Source: an uncultured Oscillospiraceae bacterium
Lineage (GTDB): Bacteria > Bacillota > Clostridia > Oscillospirales > Oscillospiraceae
DNA length: 64,000 nt
Assembly: GCA_944386055.1 (NCBI GenBank)
Contig: CALWZP010000004.1
Location: 57,888 to 121,887, forward strand
Direction: 5' to 3'
In this document: piece after piece, positions 17,276-25,469 of the stretch
Layout: every line of letters begins with the position of its first letter
Position numbering within the stretch: position 1 is the stretch's first letter
Position numbers and translations under genes: made by a program
The notes under the pieces: generated by a model
Databases searched by the model: none
What the model was told of the DNA's origin: nothing
Seen by the model: only the letters and a program-made list of their open reading frames with translations

Positions 17276-17530
17276 TCAGCCGACTTTTCCGTTTTCCACC
17301 ATGCGGTCAAAGTCGCTTTTCATGTCGCCGGCGGCGCGGGACAGGTCGTCCCCCATACGGTCCACGCCCTCTTTCATGTCCTCTCCTGCCCGCTGCAGGT
17401 CGTCGGCCACCGTGTTCTCCGGCGACACGCTGGGAGAGTTTGCGGGGTCGCGGTGATCGTTGCTGGAACATCCGGCCAGAGCGGTCATCAGCATCAGAGA
17501 GAGCAGGACTCCGATCCAGGTGCGTTTCAT
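17276..17530 (-). CDS. Small lipoprotein (84 residues)
   Basis: The protein starts with a lipoprotein signal peptide ending in the lipobox LAGC (cysteine at residue 21). The mature part is short, hydrophilic and predicted to be helical, with repeated acidic/basic heptad-like patterns (DLQRAGEDM, DDLSRAAGDM). A GGAGGAAGG ribosome binding site precedes the ATG. It is an uncharacterised surface-anchored protein. Confidence 0.75.
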   Translation of the reverse strand: MKRTWIGVLLSLMLMTALAGCSSNDHRDPANSPSVSPENTVADDLQRAGEDMKEGVDRMGDDLSRAAGDMKSDFDRMVENGKVG

Positions 17531-17679
17531 ACGGCCTTCCTCCTTCTTGAAAAATGCGGACCTCGATCCATGGAGTAGTATGCGCCGGCAAAACCGTTCC
17601 TTTCACCCAAAAATTTTCCGGCAGCATGGACAATCCGGATGAGCAGGAGAAAATTTACGAAGAATTTCGATCAAACCTC

Positions 17680-17708
17680 TTGCATCTGCCGGAAAAGTGT
17701 GGTACATT
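17680..17708 (+). promoter_or_regulatory. Promoter of the rubrerythrin gene
   Basis: TTGCAT (17680-17685) and TACATT (17703-17708) are 17 bases apart. A loosely PerR-like inverted repeat (TGAGAAT-A-ATTCCTA, 17714-17728, 9 of 14 consensus positions) overlaps the start region and could give peroxide control; this is weak. Confidence 0.5.
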
Positions 17709-17752
17709 AAATTTGAGAATAATTCCTATTAAAAAAGAAGGAGCTGATTTTT

Positions 17753-18286
17753 ATGGAACTGAAGGGCAGCAAGACCGAGGCCAATCTGTGGAAGGCGTTT
17801 GCGGGGGAGTCCCAGGCGAGAAACAAGTACACCTTCTTTGCCAGTGTGGCGAAGAAAGAGGGGTATGAGCAGATCGCCGCCATCTTCACCGAGACGGCCG
17901 CCAACGAGAAGGAGCACGCCGAGATCTGGTTCAAGGAGCTGGGCGGCATCGGCGACACCGCGGCCAATCTGAAGGCCGCCGCCGAGGGTGAGAACGAGGA
18001 ATGGACCTCCATGTACAAGGAGATGGCCGAGACCGCCCGGGAGGAGGGCTTCGACCGCCTGGCCTATCTGTTCGAGTCGGTGGGCAAGATCGAGAAGGAG
18101 CACGAGGAGCGCTACCTCACCCTGCTGGGCAATGTGGAGAACCATCTGGTGTTCCAGCGCGGGGAAGAGGTCATCTGGGTGTGCCGCAACTGCGGACATG
18201 TCTATGTGGGCAAGGAGGCGCCCAAGGTGTGCCCCGTCTGCGCGCATCCCCAGGCCTATTTCGAACTGCGGGGCAAGAACTATTGA
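17753..18286 (+). CDS. rbr: Rubrerythrin
   Basis: Rubrerythrin is a di-iron peroxidase that removes hydrogen peroxide in anaerobes. The 177-residue protein has the ferritin-like four-helix domain with ExxH-type ligands (EKEHAEIW near residue 43 and EKEHEERY near residue 114). A C-terminal rubredoxin-like domain has CRNC near residue 144 and CPVC near residue 160. A GAAGGAG ribosome binding site precedes the ATG. It is a single-gene unit. Confidence 0.96.
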   Translation: MELKGSKTEANLWKAFAGESQARNKYTFFASVAKKEGYEQIAAIFTETAANEKEHAEIWFKELGGIGDTAANLKAAAEGENEEWTSMYKEMAETAREEGFDRLAYLFESVGKIEKEHEERYLTLLGNVENHLVFQRGEEVIWVCRNCGHVYVGKEAPKVCPVCAHPQAYFELRGKNY

Positions 18287-18320
18287 TCCGCCTGTTCGGA
18301 GAAGACCATCAAGCAGCATC

Positions 18321-18352
18321 GGAGGACGGCGCCGGATTCGGCGCCGTCCTCC
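18321..18352 (+). terminator. Terminator after rubrerythrin
   Basis: A perfect 14-bp GC-rich stem (18321-18334 with 18339-18352) with a 4-base loop lies between the convergent rubrerythrin and SGNH hydrolase genes. The downstream T content is modest. Confidence 0.7.
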
Positions 18353-18369
18353 TGATGATTTCCGGAGAA

Positions 18370-18969
18370 TTATGCTGTAATATGCGGAGAAGCGCCGTCA
18401 GCCATCCGGCGCAGAAGGGGAAGCAGTCCCCGGGCAAAAGCCTGATGACCTGACGGAGAGAAGTGGACGCCGTCGAAGGCGAGCTCCACCTGCCACTGCC
18501 CGGCGTCGGAAAAGGGAACGCCCAGTTGCCGGGCCAGGGCGGCGTAACACTCACCCAGACGGGCGGACTGGAGAAGGGTCTCCTCTCCCGGGACCCAGGC
18601 GCCGGTCGCCATGGGCGGCGGCGCGATGAGCAGCACCGACCGGGGGTCCCGCTCCCGAAACAGAACCTCCAGACATTCCCCCATCCGGGCGGCAGCCGCC
18701 TCTGCGGTGACATGGGGGTCCAGCAGCAGATCGTTGGAGCCCGACATCACGACGACGAGCTGGGCAGTCTGAGCCAGCCGGAGCAGCTCCTTCAGCGCCC
18801 ACGGGCGGCGGGGGATGGTGCGGCCGTTTTCCCCCGCCTCCCGGACGGACCAGCCGGTGGCGGAGGCGATCCGCCCCGTCCACCGGATCTGGGGCGGGTA
18901 GCGGCCGCCCAGGTAGGATCGCGGATCAAAGCCATAGGTGTTGGAATCGCCATAACACAGCAGCTCCAT
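18370..18969 (-). CDS. SGNH/GDSL family hydrolase
   Basis: A 199-residue cytoplasmic serine esterase-like protein. Block I is CYGDSNTYGFDP at the N-terminus, the GSND block lies near residue 78, and the catalytic Asp-His block is DGVHFSPSGH near residue 175. It has no signal peptide. The start at 18969 is chosen because block I must be near the N-terminus; the upstream extension has no support. The substrate is unknown; relatives include arylesterases and carbohydrate esterases. Confidence 0.85.
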   Translation of the reverse strand: MELLCYGDSNTYGFDPRSYLGGRYPPQIRWTGRIASATGWSVREAGENGRTIPRRPWALKELLRLAQTAQLVVVMSGSNDLLLDPHVTAEAAAARMGECLEVLFRERDPRSVLLIAPPPMATGAWVPGEETLLQSARLGECYAALARQLGVPFSDAGQWQVELAFDGVHFSPSGHQAFARGLLPLLRRMADGASPHITA

Positions 18970-19178
18970 GGTCAGCCCCCCTTTTTGGTCCATGATAGCA
19001 GACTGGAGCGGAGCGGGCAAGTCCGGATGGAAGAGAACGCAGGAGAACCGGCGGAGAGAATCATGGCGCAGGATTTCTCTTTTCATTGTCCGCCGAATGA
19101 TGTATCATAATAAAGACAGACGCACAGCCCCGGCCGCCGCCGGAGGCGCGCCACGCAAAAACACAAGGAGGAAATGAT

Positions 19179-19739
19179 ATGCGGAAGAATTTCGGCGTGA
19201 AGCCCTGGACCTACCCCCAGCCGGTGTTTATTCTGGCAGCTTACGACAGGGACGGCGTTCCCAATGCCATGAACGCCGCCTGGGGCGGGATCAGTGAGGA
19301 GAATGAGCTGACCCTTTGCATCAGCGCGGGGCACAAGACCACGGCAAACATCCTGGAGCGAAAGGCGTTCACCGTGAGCATGGCGGATGTGGCGCATATG
19401 GCGGAGTGTGACTATGTGGGCATCGTGTCGGGAAACCGGACGCCGGACAAGCTGGCCCGGGCGGGACTGCACACCAGCCCCGCCGCCTTTGTGGACGCGC
19501 CGTTGATCGACGAGCTGCCCATGGCGGTGGAGTGCCGGCTTGTCAGCTATGACCCGGACAGCTGCCGCCTGGTGGGGGAGATTGTCAATGTCAGCGCGGA
19601 TGAGTCGGTGCTGGACGGAGAGGGGAGCATTGACCCGGATAAGCTCCAGCCCATCACCTTTGACCCCATCCACAGCACCTACCGCCGCCTGGGCGAGGTG
19701 GTGGGCCGCGCCTTCCAGGACGGGAATCGCCTGAAGTGA
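19179..19739 (+). CDS. Flavin reductase-like FMN-binding protein
   Basis: A 186-residue protein of the flavin reductase-like (split-barrel FMN-binding) family. The AAWGGISEENELTLCIS segment (residues 27-43) and the later HSTYRRLGEVVGRAF end are typical of the anaerobe-rich subgroup. An AAGGAGGAAATG site precedes the ATG. It stands alone between the SGNH hydrolase and the nuclease pair. Its electron donor and acceptor cannot be told from sequence. Confidence 0.88.
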   Translation: MRKNFGVKPWTYPQPVFILAAYDRDGVPNAMNAAWGGISEENELTLCISAGHKTTANILERKAFTVSMADVAHMAECDYVGIVSGNRTPDKLARAGLHTSPAAFVDAPLIDELPMAVECRLVSYDPDSCRLVGEIVNVSADESVLDGEGSIDPDKLQPITFDPIHSTYRRLGEVVGRAFQDGNRLK

Positions 19740-19881
19740 CCGCTGGAGAGACGGGAAAGAAGAGGGACCAGGGCGGGGCCGCATCGGCGGCGCCGCCCTG
19801 GTTTTCTGCCCCGGCAGGACAGACAGTCCGTTCTATGGGACATCCGATGTGATAAAAGAAGCAGAAAAGGAGGGAGCGGCC

Positions 19882-20952
19882 GTGAAGCTGATCCATTGCG
19901 GGGACATCCACCTGGATTCCAGAATGGAGACCCACCTTACGCCGGAGCGGGCCAGGGAGCGGGGGGGAGAGCTGTGCGCCACCTTTGCCCGCATGGTCGC
20001 CTATGCCCGGCGGGAACAGGTGTCCGCCATCCTCATCGCCGGCGACCTGTTCGACGGGGAACGGGTGACGGCCCGGACAGCGGACTTCGTACTGGACACA
20101 GTGGCCGGCGCGCCGGAGGTGGAGGTATTCTACCTCCGGGGAAACCACGATGGGGGCAGCCGGGCTTTCGCCGGCCGGACCATGCCGGAGAATCTGAAGA
20201 CCTTCTCCACAGCGTGGACCCGCTATGACCTGGGGCCCGTCACGGTGGCGGGGCGGGAGTGGGGCGGCGACCCGGCGGCCTTCTGGGACGGACTGCAGCT
20301 GGATCGGGAACGGATGAATATCGTCACCTTACACGGACAGACCTCCGCCCGGACGGGGGAGGGGCTGGTGTGTCTGCCCGCCCTGCGGGGGAAGGGGATC
20401 CGCTATCTGGCCCTGGGACATCTCCACAGCTATCAGCGGGAGCGGCTGGACGAGGAGGGGGAGTACTGCTACTGCGGATGCCTGGAGGGGCGGGGCTTTG
20501 ACGAGTGCGGAGAGAAGGGCTTCGTCCTGCTGGAGACCGACGGAAGACAGCTGCGCGCCGGCTTTGTCCCCTTTGCCCGCCGCACCCTGTGGGAGGTCCC
20601 GGTGGATCTCACCGGGCTGACCACCGTGACCCAGATCGGCCGCGCCATGGGGGCCGCGGCAGAGGGGCTGTCCCCCGACAGCCTGGTGAAGTTCACCCTG
20701 ACAGGGGAGTTTGAGCCGGACACCCAGAAGGATCTGCCCTTCCTGCGGCAGCTGATGGGCCAGAGGTTTTGGTTTGCGGCTGTGGCGGATCAGAGCCGCC
20801 TGCGCCTGCGGGCGGAGGACTTTGCACACGACATCTCCCTGAAGGGGGAGTTTGTGCGAAGGGTGCTGGCCTCTGAGCTGAGCGGGGAGGAGCGGGACCG
20901 GGTCATCTGCTTGGGCCTGCGGGCCCTGCGGGGGGAGGAGATCGTCCTGTGA
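19882..20952 (+). CDS. SbcD/YhaO-like DNA repair exonuclease (metallophosphoesterase)
   Basis: A 356-residue calcineurin-like phosphoesterase with all metal motifs: GDIHLD at residue 8, GDLFDG near 51, GNHDGG near 83, LHGQTS and GHLHSY near 175. Length and partner resemble Bacillus YhaO rather than full SbcD. GTG 19882 is chosen for its AAGGAGGG site seven bases upstream. The stop overlaps the GTG of the ATPase gene (GTGA), indicating a complex made in equal amounts. The likely role is processing of DNA ends. Confidence 0.88.
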   Translation: MKLIHCGDIHLDSRMETHLTPERARERGGELCATFARMVAYARREQVSAILIAGDLFDGERVTARTADFVLDTVAGAPEVEVFYLRGNHDGGSRAFAGRTMPENLKTFSTAWTRYDLGPVTVAGREWGGDPAAFWDGLQLDRERMNIVTLHGQTSARTGEGLVCLPALRGKGIRYLALGHLHSYQRERLDEEGEYCYCGCLEGRGFDECGEKGFVLLETDGRQLRAGFVPFARRTLWEVPVDLTGLTTVTQIGRAMGAAAEGLSPDSLVKFTLTGEFEPDTQKDLPFLRQLMGQRFWFAAVADQSRLRLRAEDFAHDISLKGEFVRRVLASELSGEERDRVICLGLRALRGEEIVL

Positions 20953-23339
20953 CTGTGAAGCTCATCCGCTGCTACATCGAAAATTTCGGCGGGCTGTCCC
21001 ATGTCTCCCAGGAGTTTGGGGAGGGGCTCACTGTGGTAAAGGCGCTCAACGGCCTCGGCAAGACCACGCTGGCGGAGTTCATCCGCGCCATGTTTTACGG
21101 CTTTCCCCACTCCGGAAGAGCGCTGGAGCGGAACAGCCGAAGGAAGTATACCCCATGGCAGGGGGGAAGATATGGGGGAAATCTGACTTTCCGGTATGAA
21201 GGGGAGCTCTACCGGGTAGAGCGCTTCTTCGGCGAGGCGCCCAGGCAGGACACCTTCGCCCTGTATCAGGGGGAGAGCGGCGTGCCGTGCGGCAAGTTCT
21301 CCCCGCGGCTGGGGGAGGAGCTGTTCCGGCTGGACAGCGATTCCTTCCTGCGCAGCGTCTATCTCCCGCAGCTGCGGGAGGGCGGCGCGCTGAGCACCGC
21401 CGGCATCCAGACCAGGCTGAGCAACCTGATGGAGGACACAGACGACCTGCACAATTTTGAAAAGGCCATGGAGGCGCTGCGGCGGAAACGAAGCGCCCTG
21501 GTATCCTACCGGGGAGACGGCGGCAGCGTCCGCCAGGCCCAGAGCCGCATCACCGCCCTTCAGAAGGAGCTGGACAGCCTGGAGGAGACGCCGGCGAAAC
21601 TGGAGCTGGCGCAGGCCCGGGAGAGGGAGCTGAACGGGCGCCTGGCAGAACTTCAAAAGCGGCAGGACAGCCTGAGGGAGCGGGAGGCCCTGGCAGTCGG
21701 GCAGAGTGTCCGGGAGGAGCTGGAGGAGCGCCGGAGGAGGACGGCGGCAGAGCTGGATGCCCTTCAAAAGGCGTATCCCGGGGGACTGCCGCCGGAGCGG
21801 GAAGCGGCGCAGCTGTCCTCACTCCTGGATCAGATGGCGCTGCTCCGTGTGCCGGAGCCCCTTACACCGGCGGAGGCGGCGGCCCAGGCGGCGCTGCGGG
21901 AGGGGGCGGCGCGGTTTGCCGCGGGAGTTCCGACCCGGGAGGAGCTGCTGGCCGCCCGGGAATGGTGCGATGAATATCTGGCGGGAGAGAGCCAGTGGCG
22001 GCAGTGCCGCCTGACTCCGGAAGAGACGGACCGGCTGGCCCAGCTGGAGAAACAGCTCTGCGCCGGTGGGGCGGAGACCTCGTCTGCCGCGGGCCGGGGA
22101 AGGGGCCGTACCGCGGCGCTGCTGCTGCTGGCGGCGGCGTTCTCTGCGGCGGCGGGGGGCGCGCTGCTGGCGCTGGCCCGACCGGCCCCCGGCAGTGCGG
22201 TGCTGATTCTGGCGGCGGCGCTGGCTGCCGCGGCGGTCCTCCTTCGTTCCCGCCGGCCCGGGCGGCGGGAGGCGGACCACCTGGCGGCTCTGCGGGGAGA
22301 GCATCAGGCGCTGACCGCGCGCCGCCGCGCGCTGGAGGAGCGTGCCGCCGCCCTGGAGGAGCGTCTGGAGACGCTGTCGCGGAAGCTGTCTGATTTTTTG
22401 GCCCCCTATGACCGGGAGGGTGCGCCGGGAGACTTCGCCGCCGCTCTGGAGGAGCTGCGGCAAGCCTCCGACGCCTACCGTCACGCGTCGGAGCAGATGG
22501 AACAGCGGGCGGAGCGTCAGGAGCGCCGGATGGCGGAGCTGCGCGCCCTCACGCTTCAGGTGGAGGAGTTCACCCGGACCTGGCGCCTGCCCCGCCCCAT
22601 GACCTGCGGTGAGGACGCCCGGGCATTGCGGGACGACGCGCGCAGGCAGGCGGAACTGAAAGCCCGGCTGAGGGAGGAGACCGCCGCTGCGGAGAACTTT
22701 GCCCGGGAGCACCCGCAGACAATGGAAGAGAGCGGGGAAGCGGGGGAGCCTCCGGAGCGCCTGCGGGCGGAGCAGGAGGCACTGCGGACGAAGGAGCGGG
22801 CGGCGGAAAGGGAACTGGCATCTGTCCGCGCCGAGGCGGAGCGGCTGAACCGGCAGAGGGAGCGCCTGACGCTCCTCCGGGACGAGCTGGCACAGTGGCA
22901 GGACCGGAAAGCGGAGGAGCTGGAGCGATGCCGCCTGCTGGACAAGACCATGGAGCTGCTGCAACAGGCCCGGGACACGATGAACGGTACCTATCTGGGG
23001 ACCATCCGGCAGCGCTTCTCCCACTATATGTCCCTCCTGATGGAGGAGGGAGAGGATGCGATCTTTCTGGACGGACAGCTGCAGGTGCGGCTGGCGCGGC
23101 ACGGCGCGGCCCGGGAACTGGGGTATTTCAGCGCCGGACAGGCGGACCTGGTGATGCTGTGCCTGCGTTTGGCCCTGGTGGACGCGCTTTTCCCCGACGG
23201 AGACGCCTTTCTCATTCTGGACGATCCCTTCGTAAACCTGGATGACGGCCGTGTCCGTACCGCCCTGGACCTGCTGAAGCGGCTGGGAGAGACACGGCAG
23301 ATCCTCTATCTCACCTGCAGCGCCAGCCGGGTGCCGTGA
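20949..23339 (+). CDS. YhaN/SbcC-like SMC-type ATPase with a central membrane hairpin
   Basis: A 796-residue ABC/SMC-like ATPase. The Walker A motif NGLGKTT lies near residue 35, long coiled-coil arms fill the middle, and a C-terminal Walker B-like LILDDPFVNLDD lies near residue 755. Two adjacent hydrophobic segments (about residues 388-430) sit between the coiled coils, as in Bacillus YhaN, and would attach the complex to the membrane. It begins with GTG overlapping the nuclease stop. It probably works with that nuclease on DNA at the membrane. Confidence 0.85.
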   Translation: MTVKLIRCYIENFGGLSHVSQEFGEGLTVVKALNGLGKTTLAEFIRAMFYGFPHSGRALERNSRRKYTPWQGGRYGGNLTFRYEGELYRVERFFGEAPRQDTFALYQGESGVPCGKFSPRLGEELFRLDSDSFLRSVYLPQLREGGALSTAGIQTRLSNLMEDTDDLHNFEKAMEALRRKRSALVSYRGDGGSVRQAQSRITALQKELDSLEETPAKLELAQARERELNGRLAELQKRQDSLREREALAVGQSVREELEERRRRTAAELDALQKAYPGGLPPEREAAQLSSLLDQMALLRVPEPLTPAEAAAQAALREGAARFAAGVPTREELLAAREWCDEYLAGESQWRQCRLTPEETDRLAQLEKQLCAGGAETSSAAGRGRGRTAALLLLAAAFSAAAGGALLALARPAPGSAVLILAAALAAAAVLLRSRRPGRREADHLAALRGEHQALTARRRALEERAAALEERLETLSRKLSDFLAPYDREGAPGDFAAALEELRQASDAYRHASEQMEQRAERQERRMAELRALTLQVEEFTRTWRLPRPMTCGEDARALRDDARRQAELKARLREETAAAENFAREHPQTMEESGEAGEPPERLRAEQEALRTKERAAERELASVRAEAERLNRQRERLTLLRDELAQWQDRKAEELERCRLLDKTMELLQQARDTMNGTYLGTIRQRFSHYMSLLMEEGEDAIFLDGQLQVRLARHGAARELGYFSAGQADLVMLCLRLALVDALFPDGDAFLILDDPFVNLDDGRVRTALDLLKRLGETRQILYLTCSASRVP

Positions 23340-23355
23340 GGGGGACGGGAAAAAC

Positions 23356-23407
23356 AGAAAGACAGGCAGGCGGCCCGCAAAACGGACGCCATGTCTGTCT
23401 TTCTTAT
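23356..23407 (+). terminator. Terminator after the YhaN-like gene
   Basis: Arms AGAAAGACAG (23356-23365) and CTGTCTTTCT (23395-23404) enclose a GC-rich inner helix and run into a T-rich end. It closes the nuclease/ATPase operon. Confidence 0.7.
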
Positions 23408-23509
23408 TCTGGAAGTCTTGCGGTGGTCCGGCACAGCACGACTTCCGTTCCGATCTCTTCTCATTTCTTCGTGTATCAGATTTTTCTCCGGTTGAACAGA
23501 AAAAAGTGC

Positions 23510-23540
23510 TTGACCTTGACGCAGCGTCAACTGGTAGGAT
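23510..23540 (+). promoter_or_regulatory. MerR-type promoter with operator in a 19-bp spacer
   Basis: TTGACC (23510-23515) and TAGGAT (23535-23540) are separated by 19 bases, the abnormal spacing used by MerR regulators. The spacer holds a perfect 15-bp palindrome TTGACGCAGCGTCAA (23516-23530). The regulator encoded just downstream is the obvious ligand-responsive activator and repressor of its own gene. Confidence 0.85.
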
Positions 23541-23561
23541 GAGGTCAAGGAGGTGACGGGA

Positions 23562-24332
23562 GTGGAATATTCCATTCATCAGCTGTCAAGCCTGTCCGGG
23601 GTGACCACCCGCGCCCTGCGCTGGTACGACAGGATCGGTCTGCTGAAGCCGGGGCGGGTGGCGGAAAACGGTTATCGCTACTATGGTCCGGCAGAGGTGG
23701 ACCGGCTGCAGGATATCCTGTTCTATCGGGCCCTCGGGGTGGAGCTGGCCCGGATCAAGACCTGCCTGGACGATCCCTCCTTTGACCGGCTGACCGCCCT
23801 TCGCGGCCACCTGTCCGCGCTGGAACAGGAACGGGAGCGATTGGAAGGACTGATTCAGTCGGTAAAAAGGACCATATGGGCACAGGAAAGGAAGAGTGTG
23901 ATGGATGACCGGGAAAAATTTGAGGCGCTGAAGCAGAAGATAGTGACTCAGCATGAGCAGACCTATGGCCGGGAGGCCAGGGAACAGTACGGAGACAGAT
24001 TGGTGGACGCTGCCCAGCAGGCGGTACGGGACCTGACAGCGGAGCAGTACCAGGAGTGGAAAGCATTGGAGGAAGAGATCCGGAGCAGTCTGGAGGCGGC
24101 TGTCCGTGCCGGGTGCAGTCCGGACAGCCTGGAAGGACGGAAGATCACGCAGCTCCACCGTCGATGGCTGACAGCAGTGGGCGGCAGTTGCGACGCGGAC
24201 AGGCACAGGGCTTTGGCCAGGCTTTATACAGGAGACAGCCGTTTTACCGCCTATTACGACCGGGCGGTCAACGGCTGCGCGGAATTTCTCTGGCGCGCGA
24301 TAGCCCGCTGGGCAGACGAGGCGGAACAGTAA
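23562..24332 (+). CDS. MerR family transcriptional regulator with TipAS-like domain
   Basis: A 256-residue regulator. Residues 1-70 hold the MerR winged helix-turn-helix (SGVTTRALRWYDRIGLLKP), residues 75-115 a dimerisation coiled coil, and residues 130-256 a TipAS-like antibiotic-recognition domain. That domain shows the YGREAREQYG helix and TGDSRFTAYYDR end. GTG 23562 is chosen because AAGGAGG lies eight bases upstream. No target gene other than itself is adjacent on this strand. Confidence 0.88.
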   Translation: MEYSIHQLSSLSGVTTRALRWYDRIGLLKPGRVAENGYRYYGPAEVDRLQDILFYRALGVELARIKTCLDDPSFDRLTALRGHLSALEQERERLEGLIQSVKRTIWAQERKSVMDDREKFEALKQKIVTQHEQTYGREAREQYGDRLVDAAQQAVRDLTAEQYQEWKALEEEIRSSLEAAVRAGCSPDSLEGRKITQLHRRWLTAVGGSCDADRHRALARLYTGDSRFTAYYDRAVNGCAEFLWRAIARWADEAEQ

Positions 24333-24550
24333 ACCGCGTCAAAGCGTGCGCGGACGGACGCCCTACAACACACAAGGCACGGTTCCGGAAGGTCGTTCTT
24401 CCAGGACCGTGCCTTGTGGCGCTGATAGGCTTTGGAGGGGGCGGGCTTGCGGGTGACGGGGTTGAAGCCGTGCCAGCTGCCGCGCCGTTTGGCATTGAGC
24501 TCCCGCTGCTTCTTTTTGGAGAGCTTTTCAAAGGGAATCCACTTTTCCAT
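24254..24550 (-). CDS. Small basic conserved protein, possibly with a lost stop codon
   Basis: The start (MEKWIPFEKLSKKKQRE, then GSWHGFNPVTRKP) matches from memory a short conserved hypothetical family of Firmicutes of roughly 50-60 residues. A GAAAGGAGC site precedes the ATG. Here the frame continues to 98 residues, runs through a long perfect hairpin (24371-24418) and overlaps the 3' end of the convergent MerR gene by 79 bases. The C-terminal half is cysteine- and arginine-rich and looks non-native. The true functional end may lie near 24400. Confidence 0.6.
   Translation of the reverse strand: MEKWIPFEKLSKKKQRELNAKRRGSWHGFNPVTRKPAPSKAYQRHKARSWKNDLPEPCLVCCRASVRARFDAVYCSASSAQRAIARQRNSAQPLTARS
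24371..24418. terminator. Long inverted repeat after the MerR gene
   Basis: Arms 24371-24386 and 24404-24418 pair almost perfectly and an inner GGAAG/CTTCC helix extends the stem. It lies 38 bases after the MerR stop and could end that transcript, although no T run follows. It also lies inside the open frame of the convergent small protein. Confidence 0.5.
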
Positions 24551-24617
24551 CCCGATGCTCCTTTCCTTTGAGGGCTTAAGCGGGATGATAGCAGAAACGC
24601 CGGCCGGTGTCAACCCC

Positions 24618-25469
24618 TCACCGCCGCAGGCGGCCCAGCAGGAGGGAGGCGGCGAAGAGCACCGCCAGGCACAGAGTGATGCACGCCCCGGTGGAGGAGC
24701 CCAACACATAGGACAGCTGCAGCCCCGCAAGCCCGGCGGCCAGGGCGAACACCACGCACAGAAGGTGGTACTGCCGCATGTTCCGGGCCACATTCCGGGC
24801 GGCGGCGCCGGGGAGGACCAGGAAGGAGTTGATCACCAGCAGCCCCACCCAGGTCATGGACAGGGTGACCACCACCGCCACGGCGGAGGAGAACAGCGCC
24901 TCCTGCCACACCACCCGGATGCCCCGGCTGTCCGCCAGCGCGGGATGGACAGAGGCGAGCATCAGCTGGTTGAAGGAGACCAGCCAAAGGATCAGCACCA
25001 GGACCAGGATCACTGCCAGCAGGGCGATCTTCACGGGTTCGACCGACAGAATATCGCCGATGAGATAGGCGTTGAACCGGGTGAAGCTGCCCCCGCCCAG
25101 GGTGGCGATGAAAATGCCCAGGGCCACCGCGGTGGAGGAGAATACCCCGATCACCGTGTCGCTGGCCAGCTTGGTGTGCCGCCGTACCAGAGTGAACAGC
25201 AGAGCCAGGGCCACCGCGAACACCACCGCGCACCACAGCGGCTCAGCCAGTCCGCACAGCACCCCGATGGCGATGCCGGTGAAAGCGGAGTGCCCCAGCG
25301 CGTCGGAGAAAAAGCTCATGCGGTTGGTGACCACCATGGTGGACAGCAGTCCGAACAGGGGGGAGACCACCAGGATGGCCAGCAGGGCGTTTTTCATGAA
25401 AGTCATCCCGTCCGCCCGGGCCCAGTCCAGGGGGAGCAGGGAGATCAGAGAGTACCAAAGCTCCATCAC
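24618..25469 (-). CDS. znuB: Zinc ABC transporter permease
   Basis: A 283-residue ABC-3 family (ZnuB/TroC type) permease with about eight membrane segments. The cytoplasmic coupling loop with GHSAFTGIAIG lies near residue 80. The gene starts with GTG 25469 or the adjacent ATG 25466 and overlaps the ATPase gene by 4 bases. It forms an importer with the next two genes upstream. Zinc is the likely substrate; manganese cannot be excluded. Confidence 0.9.
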   Translation of the reverse strand: MMELWYSLISLLPLDWARADGMTFMKNALLAILVVSPLFGLLSTMVVTNRMSFFSDALGHSAFTGIAIGVLCGLAEPLWCAVVFAVALALLFTLVRRHTKLASDTVIGVFSSTAVALGIFIATLGGGSFTRFNAYLIGDILSVEPVKIALLAVILVLVLILWLVSFNQLMLASVHPALADSRGIRVVWQEALFSSAVAVVVTLSMTWVGLLVINSFLVLPGAAARNVARNMRQYHLLCVVFALAAGLAGLQLSYVLGSSTGACITLCLAVLFAASLLLGRLRR

